Assembly: GCA_039105265.1 (NCBI GenBank)
Contig: JAPFFF010000009.1
Coordinates: 248,001 to 312,000, forward strand
Direction of reading: 5' to 3'
Source of the DNA: Tritrichomonas musculus
Taxonomy: Eukaryota > Parabasalia > Tritrichomonadida > Tritrichomonadidae
Length of the DNA: 64,000 nucleotides
Shown: one piece after another, positions 20,972 to 31,062 of the stretch
Position numbering within the stretch: the stretch's first letter is position 1
Layout of the letters: each line of letters opens with the position of its first letter
Notes under the pieces: model-generated
Database searches by the model: none
Seen by the model: only the letters and a program-made list of their open reading frames with translations
Told to the model about the DNA's origin: nothing
Translations under genes and position numbers: made by a program

Positions 20972-22916
20972 AGTAGTATAGGGTAGGCGCGTATGGAGGT
21001 TAGATATTTTGAGCTTCAAATATGACCCCAAATCCCAAGGACAACTAGACCATTTTCAGGGTATGGCTTACTCGGGCCAAAATCCCGTGTAAATACCCAT
21101 TTTGAGCCCCTTTTTTACGATTTTCATTTTTGGATCCTAAGTGTTTCTCACCCATGAAAACCATACAAAAACAACGTTTGTGAGAGTAGTTGACGACATA
21201 TCAATCACGTGTTTCACGCATGAAAACCATTCGATTCGGTTGTTGAGTAATTGAAGAGCACAGATTCGATATAATATTTCACTCTATTGAGTTCATCGTT
21301 TAACTGAATCAGAATAGGTATGTTGTTATCGTTATTATATTTTGTGGTGTTTATCTCACGCTCTTCATATGTGTATTCAGTAATGAAATCTCCGTTATTT
21401 TTAGGAGTTTCGAATACACCACTGAGATTAAATGTTATCTTAAAGGGTTTACGCTCATTCTTATATACAGTATTTTCGAGGTAATTGAAGATATCTTCAA
21501 GCTTAAGAATCTCATTCAAGTAATATACAACGATGGGATTCTTCTTCAGAATCTTGTTTTCGATATGAGTTCCATGATATTTCTTATTACGAAACGCAGC
21601 AAGAGCTTTAATTTCATCGTTAGGTTCGTTGATGGTAAGGTACTCATCGCTCTTACTCTTGAAGTCATGCCCGAAAGTCTTGAAATAATCGATTAAATCT
21701 TCATTATTCTTCTCGAAAAGTTGTATCGAATAGGGTTTCAACTCAAGCATTTCACCTGGTGGAAGAGGACGAAGGATAGGTCTCTCAGTAATGAGTTTAT
21801 CGAGCATCATTCGATAATTCACTTTCGATGTTTTTATCTGAGAACTCTCTTTATTAATATTATCGGTGAACTTCTTACCGAGCATATTTCTCATGATTTT
21901 CGATAATGGATCATGTTGAATGATAGGATGTAAACGTAAATCTTTAAAGAATTTATTATCTTCACGCTGAGTTCTCTCTTTATCGAGTCGTGATTGAAAC
22001 TTCGTAATTAATGATTCCCTCATGATTTTCGATAATGGATCATGTTGAATGATAGGATGTAAACGTAAATCTTTAAAGAATTTATTATCTTCACGTTTTT
22101 GCTTACCTGATTGATATCCCTGAGCGAATCTATACATAGACATGAATTTATCGTTACCATCATAACCGAGATCAAGGATTCTATCAGCTATGAGTTCAGG
22201 GATTTGATTATATAGTGGACGTTTTATCTCTTTAAATTGAGCTTTAGTGATAACACCAGTGATGTTTTGATCACGTTTGACCGATGAGTATACCTCGTTA
22301 ATGGTATCGTCAGGGATATCAATCATATGAGCAAGTCTCTTCAAGTGTTTCCACGAAATTCTAAAATCATCGAAACCAATGGATTCATCATAATTGGGTT
22401 CATCGTAATTCATTATTTTATATGTGATAAAAAAAATATCAACCATAAACTCATTGAGATACATATGGGAGATGAGAATCTCACGAATCTTATACTGTAT
22501 AACACCTCTCAATATCTAACCGTCCTCTCGATACCTATTAAAACACCATCAAATCTCCATAACTGATTTATCGTGTATTAATTATCACTCACGCGATTTT
22601 CACTCATATTTAGTCCCTTCTGACATCTCTCCAGACGCCCGTAAACGTTGTTTTTGTATGGTTTTCATGCGTGAAACACGTGATTGATATGTCGTCAACT
22701 ACGCTCACAAACGTTGTTTTTGTATGGTTTTCATGGGTGAGAAACACTTAGGATCCAAAAATGAAAATCGTAAAAAAGGGGCTCAAAATGGGTATTTACA
22801 CGGGATTTTGGCCCGAGTAAGCCATACCCTGAAAATGGTCTAGTTGTCCTTGGGATTTGGGGTCATATTTGAAGCTCAAAATATCTAACCTCCATACGCG
22901 CCTACCCTATACTACT
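20972..22916. mobile_element. Short Maverick/Polinton-like element, apparently whole (1945 bp)
   Basis: The TIRs are about 259 bp (20972-21230 and 22658-22916), begin AGTAGTATAGGGTAGGCGCG, and differ at only about one position. A 5-bp duplication AAAAT flanks the element (20967-20971 and 22917-22921). The AGTAGTATA terminus matches the end of the larger element at 1635. Terminal AG, long TIRs and 5-6-bp duplications are Maverick-like. At under 2 kb with a single gene it is presumably non-autonomous and mobilised by full-length relatives. Near-identical TIRs and an open gene mean it is young. It is inserted in the P-like transposase gene. Each TIR also contains two versions of an ATGAAAACCAT-centred sequence. 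Confidence 0.75.
21214..22413 (-). CDS. Single gene of the short Maverick-like element, unknown function (399 residues)
   Basis: I start at the ATG at 22411-22413 (MNYDEPNYDESIGFDDFR). The frame is open 33 codons further, to 22512, but that extension reads less like protein. The product is hydrophilic and mixed helix/strand. It contains two identical 25-26-residue blocks (EDNKFFKDLRLHPII...), offset by 43 residues. They are encoded by exact 75-base direct repeats at 21892-21966 and 22021-22095. The block identity at DNA level implies a very recent internal duplication. No domain is recognised: no polymerase, integrase, protease or obvious jelly-roll signature. It may be a conserved accessory protein of trichomonad Mavericks that is able to recruit transposition functions. 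The frame is uninterrupted. Confidence 0.7.
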   Translation of the reverse strand: MNYDEPNYDESIGFDDFRISWKHLKRLAHMIDIPDDTINEVYSSVKRDQNITGVITKAQFKEIKRPLYNQIPELIADRILDLGYDGNDKFMSMYRFAQGYQSGKQKREDNKFFKDLRLHPIIQHDPLSKIMRESLITKFQSRLDKERTQREDNKFFKDLRLHPIIQHDPLSKIMRNMLGKKFTDNINKESSQIKTSKVNYRMMLDKLITERPILRPLPPGEMLELKPYSIQLFEKNNEDLIDYFKTFGHDFKSKSDEYLTINEPNDEIKALAAFRNKKYHGTHIENKILKKNPIVVYYLNEILKLEDIFNYLENTVYKNERKPFKITFNLSGVFETPKNNGDFITEYTYEEREINTTKYNNDNNIPILIQLNDELNRVKYYIESVLFNYSTTESNGFHA

Positions 22917-23533
22917 AAAATAGTAAAGAAGTTCCAAGAAAAAAAAGATTGAATAGTGGCGGTTGCCAATTGAATCCAGGAGGAATTAAGATCAATTTTG
23001 GCGATTCAGTAGATCAAGTAGCAAATATTATATTAAGAATTCTTGGCTACATAGAAAAACCATCAAATGAAGATATATTAATATTTGATGAAAATCTATT
23101 CAATTTCATTTCATCAGCACCATATGATTTGACCCCACTTCCTTCAAAAAATTCCAATCTCACTATTGTAATGCGTTATAGCTCGTATGATAGAAAAAGT
23201 TATAGACCTCAAACTGCAAAGCGAATTAAATGGACCGAAGATGATGACAAAATTTTTGATAAAAATATTTTCCAAGAAAATGAATCAAAATTGTATGAAC
23301 TTTATAACTATTATGCAAAAAATGAAATTGAAAAGCATATAAAATATAGAAAAGAAATTATATATAACAGACCATTAGAACAGTATGAATGTGTTTTAAT
23401 AGATCAACATATTTATCATGGATATTCATTAAGTGTAGCAGCAAACTTTTTGAGACTACGGACGGTTACATCATTGAAAAAGTTAGTTGAGCAAAGAAAA
23501 AGATATCTTCAAATGAATGGATATATAAAATAG

Positions 23534-24108
23534 TTTAAATTAATTATTTTCTTATAATTAAATATTTTTTTCACCTAAACATAATTATAATTTTGTTATT
23601 ATTATTATTTTTTTTAATTTTTAATATTCAATGGATTAAAACAAATATGTTCTCAAAAAATTGTGAAAAATTTGTATAATTTGTAAATATTTTTTTTGCG
23701 ATATCCTACCTAAGTTTTTTGTTCATCTTTTATATTGATATTACACTTAACATAAATATTATAAATATAAAATATTAACTCATTATTTTCAAATTGATAG
23801 GTTGTGGTACCTATTTTTTTCCCCTTTTTCAAAAAAAATCATTCATGCTGGGACAAAATTGAATACTTTTCAGTATATATTTAAAAAGTTTGTCCCGAGC
23901 TTTTTTAATTCGACTTTATTTTCTATAGCAATAAAATGAAATACCAAGAAAGTCAATTCATTGAAAAATGGTCTATTCTTTCTATCATATTTCATCTAAC
24001 TAGAAAAAAAAAAATTATTTTGAATCATAAAGTAATAATAAGAAAAAAATATTATTATAACCTATTTTTTAATTACACAATATTCTATAAAAAATTGAAA
24101 GATATTTG
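23534..24108. other. AT-rich gap with a small hairpin
   Basis: No gene is seen. GGGACAAA (about 23858) and TTTGTCCC (about 23896) form an 8-bp inverted repeat with a loop of about 35 bases. The 69-codon frame ending at 24145 is Lys/Ile/Tyr-rich and not convincing. Confidence 0.5.
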
Positions 24109-26154
24109 TCAAAGGATGTTATGTTGTACACCTGAAAATGAGTGAACCCAAGAATCCCTTCTATCATTGTTCATTGATATGCAATTGCCAATTCTCATAA
24201 ATCTGAACATAAACATTGTTAAGATTGAAGAAATAATTCCAAGAATGAAGCCTATTAATATCAGAATATTCTGTTTATTCACAGGCAAAATGAGACTCTG
24301 ATCTTGCCTTAGAATTGGTGCTTGATTATTGTAATTAATTTCATCGTCATTGTTATTTTTAACTTGTAATTCTTTTGTTAAAATTTTTCGATTAATAATT
24401 GAAGGTTCCATTTCTGGTGGAATCTCAATTCCTAAAGCGTACAAGATTGATGGTGCAACATTTCCAATAAAAGGAACATTGCCAATTTTGAAACTGTTCT
24501 TACTTCCAGAAATTTCAAACTCATATTCAGAATCTTTTTCTTTGAGGGCTTTTTTATTCTTTTCCCAGTCTGTGTTATAAACAGCAATGAATGGAACATT
24601 ATTTACAGTGTGAAACAATTGTGGCTGTCCATCTAACTTTATCATCTCTTCGCCATTTCCATGATCTGAAGTAATGAAAAGCGCAAAATCATTTTCGACA
24701 CAAGCATCATAAATTTCTTTGATTTTTTTATCAACAACTCTGCAAGCAATCCTAACAGCGGATTCATTTCCGGTATGACCTGTTGCATCAACATTTGGGA
24801 AGTTAACAAATATAAATTTATAATAATTATTGCTTGCTGCTGTTGTATTTATATTAGTATTTTGCTTTTTCTTTTTGATTCCATCAATTGCAGCTTTTGT
24901 AATTAAGGTTGAATTCATTTCTGGGTGCAAATCAGCAATTGTTTCAGAAACAGATTCAAAGTCTACATGTCTATCTTCACCGTCAAATAAAGGTTGTAGA
25001 ACACCCCCTGAGAAAAATGTAGTCGCATGACTTTTTTTATATTTTTCTGAAACTCTAAGCTGTTTAAATCCTTTTTTTGATATCCATGATCCAATGCTAT
25101 TGGGATATTTAATAGCTGGGAGAATTGTCTTTGCTTTATTTAAAAGTGATGGATGGTATAAAATTAAAGGCAGAACATGTAATTGGGGATTTTTCTTTGA
25201 TTGTGGCAAACCTTCAATTAAGGCCTTTGCAAGTTGGTAAGATTTATCTTCGCGATAATGAAAGTAAATTACAGGATCATTTTCATACATTATTGATTTC
25301 TCGCAATCTTTTTCGCTTCCTTTTTTATCATCATACATACATATTGGATTGAAAATTGGAACAACTTGGTGTAATGAATCTAAGAAACGTAATGCTTTAC
25401 TTTTAGGTAATTTAGTTATCTTATTTGAGTCAACCATTGCATCATATGCCACTTGTGTTGCAGTCCAATTTCTCATCTTATTCATTGCTGTTTCACCGGA
25501 ATAAACAGCAGCGATTTTGAATTTTGTGTTGACGTGAATTTTATCTTTATTTTTTGGGCTGAAATGTGTCTTATATTCATTTATAGTTTTTGGAAATAAA
25601 TCTTCAATATCTTTCAGGTATTTCGAAGGTTTGTCAATTAATGTTGTCAAAATACAATGTACATATACTTCAGAAACATTTTCTATTATCGCAGCTTCGA
25701 ACATAGGAGGTAAAAATTTGGGGTGCGAAAATATTCCTTCATTTGTACAAAGTCCGACAAAATGAGCTCGCTTTGCATTCCGTAATCCGTTACGAAGAAC
25801 TTGATTATTTATCATTGAAATTGATGAGTTTCTGTTTAACGATCGTTCCATAATTTGATAATAACTTGGTGTCGTTCTGCCAAGTCCCAAAGTTTGATGC
25901 CCAACCGCACTGCTTCCCGGTTCTTTTGAAATTAATCCAACTGGTTGTTGAGCTGCAACTAATGATTGATATGGATAATGAGACTTTAAATAATTTAAAA
26001 AAGGCATTTCAGAATTCTGAATAGCATTTCCTTCTGGCCATGCACTTTCTCCAAAACCATCAATAACTGTTAATACTGCTCCTCTTGGATAATGTACTTT
26101 TGATTGTTTTAGGCTAAGCGAAATAGATAAGGCATAAAGATAAGCAAAGAACAT
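24109..26154 (-). CDS. Membrane-anchored iPGAM-like protein (alkaline phosphatase superfamily), 681 residues
   Basis: The fold is that of cofactor-independent phosphoglycerate mutase. IDGFGES carries D32, and GSSAVGHQTLGLGR carries the nucleophile S82. EKYKKSHATTFFSGG lies at 370-384 and NVDATGH carries D456 and H460. SDHGNGEEM carries D497 and H498, and H515 completes the metal site. Residues that normally bind phosphoglycerate are changed. The GGVHSH region reads EGIFSH, DGRD is replaced by TLID near 171-174, and the AMDRDxRW motif reads AMNKMRNW. The protein also has a hydrophobic signal peptide (about 2-15) and a transmembrane segment at about 628-650 with a 30-residue basic tail; ordinary iPGAMs are about 510-residue cytosolic enzymes. 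I infer a cell-surface or lumenal phosphohydrolase or mutase with a different substrate. The start is the only upstream ATG that includes the signal peptide. Confidence 0.85.
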   Translation of the reverse strand: MFFAYLYALSISLSLKQSKVHYPRGAVLTVIDGFGESAWPEGNAIQNSEMPFLNYLKSHYPYQSLVAAQQPVGLISKEPGSSAVGHQTLGLGRTTPSYYQIMERSLNRNSSISMINNQVLRNGLRNAKRAHFVGLCTNEGIFSHPKFLPPMFEAAIIENVSEVYVHCILTTLIDKPSKYLKDIEDLFPKTINEYKTHFSPKNKDKIHVNTKFKIAAVYSGETAMNKMRNWTATQVAYDAMVDSNKITKLPKSKALRFLDSLHQVVPIFNPICMYDDKKGSEKDCEKSIMYENDPVIYFHYREDKSYQLAKALIEGLPQSKKNPQLHVLPLILYHPSLLNKAKTILPAIKYPNSIGSWISKKGFKQLRVSEKYKKSHATTFFSGGVLQPLFDGEDRHVDFESVSETIADLHPEMNSTLITKAAIDGIKKKKQNTNINTTAASNNYYKFIFVNFPNVDATGHTGNESAVRIACRVVDKKIKEIYDACVENDFALFITSDHGNGEEMIKLDGQPQLFHTVNNVPFIAVYNTDWEKNKKALKEKDSEYEFEISGSKNSFKIGNVPFIGNVAPSILYALGIEIPPEMEPSIINRKILTKELQVKNNNDDEINYNNQAPILRQDQSLILPVNKQNILILIGFILGIISSILTMFMFRFMRIGNCISMNNDRRDSWVHSFSGVQHNIL

Positions 26155-26360
26155 TTAAATTTTCATTTGAATAATCATTCAAAAATTCTGTATTAAATGA
26201 GAGTGAATTTGTTCGACCAGTTAATTATTGGTCAAATAAAATCTCAATTCTAAGTAAAAACGTTTTTAAAAAAAAAAAAAAATCAAAATGTTCCTCGCAA
26301 GTATTTATAGAATTCTATATTTAAAAACAAATTAACATGTATATTAAGTTGAATCATTTT

Positions 26361-29300
26361 TTAGCTTTCTGCATATGCTTTCAATGTATTTACTGATTTT
26401 TTAATTTCAGATGAAGCATCTTTAAATCCGAGTTCATCGATGGTTTTCCTTATAATATGCTTGAATTCTGAATTTTTAGATATTGACATCACCATCATCA
26501 TTCTTACAATCATTTCATATCTTCTTTCGGCCTCTTTTCTTAGCCATTCCTTATTTAAAAATTTAGTTAAAAAATCTTCAGCAATTTTTGGAGCAATTTT
26601 TGCAAGTGCCGTCATCGCATTTTCAGCAAATAAAGAATCCCCTTTTCGAGTTATATTGTCTATCATTATGTCAGAAACTTCAATTGGCATTTCTTCATCT
26701 AAATCATGAAGTGCAAGAGCGCATAAGACTGAATAGAAGCAGTTTCTTATTTCTGCAAAATCGCATGAAAGATACTTTACTATTGTTGTTGGAGATAGAC
26801 GACGAACTTCTCCAATGCCAACAATGCAACGAATTGCAGCGCAAGCTAGCTCATTCAATGATTGCTTATCGATATTATCAAAAGTTAATCTCAAATCTAC
26901 GCTTGATGCAGAACTTACATTTGAATTGACGCTTGCACTTGAACATCTACTTAGTTTTTGTATATTTGTTTCACTATCAGGTCCAATAATAACTGCGCTT
27001 TTACTATCAATACTACTATTAATTGAGTATTCATTTTCAAAATCGCTGTTTTTATTTAATTCATTGTTGTCATTATTAGTATTAGTGTTACCATTGATAT
27101 CATTAATATTTTTAGTATCGTTATCATTACTGTTATTATCAGAATCATTTTTATTATTGTCGTCATTTTCGTTATTATCACTATTTTCAGATTTTTCTGT
27201 CCTTTTTTGGTCCTGGCTTTGTAATATCGGAGTAGATTTTGCTCTCATCAAGCTTTGTCTTTGAATATTAAGGCATTGAATGCATTTATCAGAAACAGCT
27301 GTTTTTAATTGAATTGATACTCCTTCTTTTGCAACAACTTCGAATGCAAGTTTCAAATGCTCAGGTGATATTGAATAAACGGCCACTACATCAGCAGCAC
27401 CATTTTTACATGCAGTTATTGCAATATCGTCATCAAAATCTTCACTTCCGGAAGGAATCATTTCCGCTATTTTTGCTATTATTTTATCAGGAATTGATCC
27501 AGCTGGAAGAGCACGAAGAAGTGATGATGCATTGCTTTTTAGTGATGTTTGTAGAAACAAAGGAATAACTTTGCAAGCAAGAGCAATTTTTGCTTTTTCA
27601 TCATTTGTTAATATTATTTTTGATTTTGTATCAATAAACTTGTTACTATTGTCGTCTTTTGAAAAAACAATTGCAACTGGGCCAAAATCATCAAAATCAT
27701 TATCATCATTATTATCGTCAGATGAATGCTCATTTAATTCAAATGTGCTTACGCCTTTTTCATTTAATGAGAATGAAGGTTTCATAGTCATTGAATGATA
27801 CTGATGATCTGGTAATGATTTTAAAATTTTTTTTGGAATTAATCGTGTTATTGCTGTCCAGCATTTTTCAATCAAATCAATCGATGAATCTTCAGGAAAT
27901 CCTTCTTTAAGCAAAGCTTGAATGAGTTCGGCAATATCTTTCTCGTTTTTTATTCCTTTGTTAATTTTATCTTCTACCGTTCCAACTTTTTGAGGATCAA
28001 TTGTTTCTTTAACATAATTCATGAATCTTTTCTCATCTGCTCCATTTAATAGAACTTTTCCTGTCATAAATGTGTGAACTATTTCATCAAAGGATGGACG
28101 GTTTTCAGGTTGTAAATCACAGCACTTTTCATACAATTCTTTAACACCTTCTGGCGTTGTTAAAGGAAGAGATGGTTGTTGATATGACATTGCTCCCCGA
28201 CTCGATTCGTTCGTTCGTGGAAACAACCCTGATGATGTTTCCCATAAAATAATTCCATATGAATAAACATCAATTTTTGGCGTATAACAGGTTAAGTTAG
28301 ACATAGAATATATATTTGAAGTATTTTTCGTTGAAAGTTCTGGAGCCATCCAAAAGGGAGTTCCAACATTCCTTGTTATTAGTTCTCCTTCTGTAGTATC
28401 TTTTGAAAATCCAAAATCACAAATGCAAGCGTGATACTTTTCATCAATTAAAACATTTAATGACTTTAAATCTCGATGAACAATATGTTTTGAATGCAGA
28501 TATTGCATTCCACGTGCAATGTCAAAAAGCGCTATTGTTCGCATTGTTGGATCAAGCTGCTTTTTGGAATGGAGTTCATCAAATAATGTGCCATTTGGCA
28601 TCCAATCTGTAACAATGCAAAATGGATATGTGTCTGTAGCGCCAACAAAGTTTAATAAGCATGGATGAGATGTTTTTGCTAAAATTCCAACTTCTCTTTG
28701 AAATGTTTTATGCTTACTGCCATTTAGTTCATTGAATTTTAGCTTTTTGATAGCTACTGCTTTCCCAGTTTTTTTGTAAAAACCTGAATAAACATCGCAC
28801 GATGAACCTTCTCCAATTCTATTAACCAAATTTAGATCTGAATATTGAATTCGCCATGATTGGGAATTAATTGGTATTGGTGAAAAAACCCTAACGCCTG
28901 GTGAGATCATCTTTAGTAAATTCTTATCGTTGTACTCATCTATAAATTTATTAATTGAATTCAATCGAGCCTTCATTTTAGTAATAGATGGATCTGAGTT
29001 GCATCCGTTTGAATGACTTTCAATATATTTATTAAATGAAACTTTAATGCATTTTATATCTAAAATATGGAGAGGTATCCATTTTATACGATTAATTATA
29101 AATGAGGAAGATGCCTCTTTGTTCAACTCAATTGTTGAATTGTGCAATTCTTGCGAAATTGAACATAAAGCATCTGCGACATATTCGGATGGATCTTCAA
29201 GTATAGAATTTTCCCAACCATCTAATTGATGTAAACATAATAATTGATATAATTTACTTAATTGATCCATTGTATCCCTAATAGCACCCAATTGCTTTTC

Positions 29301-29483
29301 GTTAATTTCTTGATTTAAGTTTGGCGATTGACTAAAAATTGCAATAAAACGACGGAATTGACTAACTGCAAATTCAAATTTTTTTTTATGAACTGCGCAT
29401 TTTTGTACTAAATGTTCTAATTCAATTAAAATCTGTTTAAATTCCATGGCACATTCTTTAAGAGTGTGCGAAGAAATATTCAT
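26361..29483 (-). CDS. TKL-type serine/threonine protein kinase with helical-repeat tail, 1040 residues
   Basis: The N-terminal about 210 residues are helical (several Leu-rich segments), as is common in the expanded TKL kinases of trichomonads. The kinase domain spans about 217-474. It has the glycine loop IGEGSSCDVYSG, VAIKK with K246, the HRDLKSLN catalytic loop (D338), CDFGFS (D356) and the MAPEL motif at 379-383. All catalytic residues are present, so it should be active. Residues about 480-1035 look like armadillo/HEAT-type helices. They are broken by an acidic stretch (near 590-600) and by a long Asn/Asp-rich linker at about 755-830. The start at ATG 29483 is the first in frame. It lies tandem with, but well separated from, its neighbours. 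Specific substrates cannot be inferred. Confidence 0.93.
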   Translation of the reverse strand: MNISSHTLKECAMEFKQILIELEHLVQKCAVHKKKFEFAVSQFRRFIAIFSQSPNLNQEINEKQLGAIRDTMDQLSKLYQLLCLHQLDGWENSILEDPSEYVADALCSISQELHNSTIELNKEASSSFIINRIKWIPLHILDIKCIKVSFNKYIESHSNGCNSDPSITKMKARLNSINKFIDEYNDKNLLKMISPGVRVFSPIPINSQSWRIQYSDLNLVNRIGEGSSCDVYSGFYKKTGKAVAIKKLKFNELNGSKHKTFQREVGILAKTSHPCLLNFVGATDTYPFCIVTDWMPNGTLFDELHSKKQLDPTMRTIALFDIARGMQYLHSKHIVHRDLKSLNVLIDEKYHACICDFGFSKDTTEGELITRNVGTPFWMAPELSTKNTSNIYSMSNLTCYTPKIDVYSYGIILWETSSGLFPRTNESSRGAMSYQQPSLPLTTPEGVKELYEKCCDLQPENRPSFDEIVHTFMTGKVLLNGADEKRFMNYVKETIDPQKVGTVEDKINKGIKNEKDIAELIQALLKEGFPEDSSIDLIEKCWTAITRLIPKKILKSLPDHQYHSMTMKPSFSLNEKGVSTFELNEHSSDDNNDDNDFDDFGPVAIVFSKDDNSNKFIDTKSKIILTNDEKAKIALACKVIPLFLQTSLKSNASSLLRALPAGSIPDKIIAKIAEMIPSGSEDFDDDIAITACKNGAADVVAVYSISPEHLKLAFEVVAKEGVSIQLKTAVSDKCIQCLNIQRQSLMRAKSTPILQSQDQKRTEKSENSDNNENDDNNKNDSDNNSNDNDTKNINDINGNTNTNNDNNELNKNSDFENEYSINSSIDSKSAVIIGPDSETNIQKLSRCSSASVNSNVSSASSVDLRLTFDNIDKQSLNELACAAIRCIVGIGEVRRLSPTTIVKYLSCDFAEIRNCFYSVLCALALHDLDEEMPIEVSDIMIDNITRKGDSLFAENAMTALAKIAPKIAEDFLTKFLNKEWLRKEAERRYEMIVRMMMVMSISKNSEFKHIIRKTIDELGFKDASSEIKKSVNTLKAYAES

Positions 29484-29623
29484 TGAAAAATAATATGTGA
29501 AATGTTATATAAAAAAATTGAAAATTTTATTGTTTTTGCTTTTATATTAACATGCAAATAGCTTATCATTAATTAAAGTAAAAAAATAGATAGATAGATA
29601 TAAAATGTGTTTTATAAAAAAGA

Positions 29624-30268
29624 TTACCAACCATATGTAAGAGGAGTGCTGACTTGTTCTTTTGTTTTTGAACCACTGGATGTTTCTCGTTTCTTGCAAG
29701 CTGCATTGCAAGCAAAAATAACGCCAATGAAAATTACTACAAAGAGAAAAATTAAAACGACGCCAATAATAATGCCAAACTTTTTGCAAAAATCATCGAA
29801 TTTATCGAAGCAAGAGGCTGCGCTGTTCTCAAGTAACGTGGCATTTGTGGCATTTGGAACTGGGCGTTCTGGGAACGTGCAGTCAAACGTCTTTTCGATA
29901 TAATCTTTGTCGGAATCAGTAAGTTTTTCATCATAGTAATTATCGCGAAGATAATTAGCAAATTTGTTTCTATATATGAGAACTATTATGCCGCATGCAA
30001 GAATGGCTAAAGCATATGCTAAATAAATAACGCTGAGAGCTCCTCTTGCGCATCTACTTCCGCAGCAGGATGCATATATGCCAAAAATAAATACAATTCC
30101 TGTAATGCATGTAGCAACTACTAGAATAATAAAAACTGTATCATTGACTTTCCTTACTTTGCTTACAATGTATGTTGAGAATATCAAAAATCCTAATGTC
30201 GCACCAAGAGTGAAGAGCGTAAAAAACGTAAGGCAAGTATTAGTGCAGCAACGTTGGCAGCAACCCAT
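29624..30268 (-). CDS. Tetraspanin-like four-pass membrane protein, 214 residues
   Basis: There are four hydrophobic segments at about 13-35, 43-66, 78-98 and 166-188. The short first loop and the longer second extracellular loop (about 99-165) give tetraspanin topology. Membrane-proximal cysteines (MGCCQRCC, YASCCGSRC, CNAACKK) are likely palmitoylation sites. The large loop has four cysteines' worth of pairing potential (C129, C152, C160 region) and two N-glycosylation sequons in NATNAT. The classical CCG motif is not in that loop, so it is a divergent tetraspanin as described for trichomonads. The C-terminus ends TPLTYGW and may carry a Tyr-based sorting signal. The family is associated with surface microdomains and exosomes. 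Confidence 0.8.
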   Translation of the reverse strand: MGCCQRCCTNTCLTFFTLFTLGATLGFLIFSTYIVSKVRKVNDTVFIILVVATCITGIVFIFGIYASCCGSRCARGALSVIYLAYALAILACGIIVLIYRNKFANYLRDNYYDEKLTDSDKDYIEKTFDCTFPERPVPNATNATLLENSAASCFDKFDDFCKKFGIIIGVVLIFLFVVIFIGVIFACNAACKKRETSSGSKTKEQVSTPLTYGW

Positions 30269-31062
30269 TAGAGATTAAGTTTTTTGATTGACAACTTTTT
30301 ATATTAATTTATTCAAAAAAATTGAATGTGTATCGTTTTCTCCAGAATTTTACGATCATATGGAGAATTGTTTTTTATCCTAAAAATATTAAGAGCTCTT
30401 TAATATTTGAGAGATTTTTAAAAGTAATTTTATTGTTTATCTTATTTTTTAAAAAATTAAGAAATTTATTGATTACATATTCGATAATTGAATTATATTT
30501 TTTTTTTTTTCTATAAACATTCAATATTCAAAAAACTTTTTAATAATGCGAAATTCAATATGATTGAATAGTTTGTATTAATTACGGAATTAAAATTTCC
30601 GAAAAGAGAAAGAAAAAAAATCTCGAATTTTCTATTAGGTGAATAGTATTTTAAAAATATTATATTTTTTGATACAACCACTCATATTGAATTGATTGTG
30701 ATATGACTAAATTAAAAAATTTTGAATTTATCTTAAACAATAATGCAATTTGATGATTTTTTTCTTTATGCAAAAATGTTATTTGTTAATTTTTTGCTAA
30801 ATTATGTAAAATTATGTTAGGAATCATTATAAAAATTTATCATTTTTAAAAAAGGAGAGCTTTGGCATAGTATAGGAATTGGGTTAGAATTAATTCCACT
30901 CTTATTTTATAAAAAATCAGCTTCAGACTAGGTTAATAAAAATTTTGCTTGAAGTAGATTTTAAACTCTTAATAACATCGAGCTAAACCGAAAGTTGCTA
31001 TAATCATCTATATGCAATTTTGGTCGTGTTGCTTCTAGGTACATAAAACTTAAATAAATGTG
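30269..31062. other. AT-rich gap without genes
   Basis: No convincing frame, TIR or RNA gene is seen. It separates the tetraspanin-like gene from a transposon relic. Confidence 0.5.

Larger units (their letters stand above)
18924..23533 (+). pseudogene. Decayed P-element-like transposase gene, split by two insertions
   Basis: Protein-like sequence is spread over 18924-19838, 20229-20971 and 22917-23533. The landmarks follow the P-element/THAP9 order. YSDESKLFYLCLFEKPAEAY matches the conserved start of the catalytic region. Next come SVDAF (first Asp), LKPSKSGAANIEIERI, CDGDRFYD (second Asp), SNPFHLFKNGRSRIL, and FRTGINRLGSHCTEQQIG with the likely Glu. A THAP-type zinc finger is not seen upstream; the first about 70 residues are Lys/Asn-rich helix. 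Damage to this plain DNA transposon includes a frameshift in the T run at 19471-19475 and another near 20505. A Tc1/mariner MITE (19839-20228) and a Maverick-like element (20972-22916) are inserted in it. The reading frame continues exactly across both insertion sites. A hAT element also landed at its first codon. The element's own TIRs were not found. Confidence 0.8.

Noticed and set aside
22327-22566. Plus-strand frame inside the short Maverick-like element
   Set aside because: It is antisense to the single long gene and has no protein-like features of its own.
26440-28612. Several plus-strand frames opposite the TKL kinase
   Set aside because: They mirror the kinase coding sequence; the Leu/Ser-rich runs come from its Asn/Asp-rich codons read backwards.
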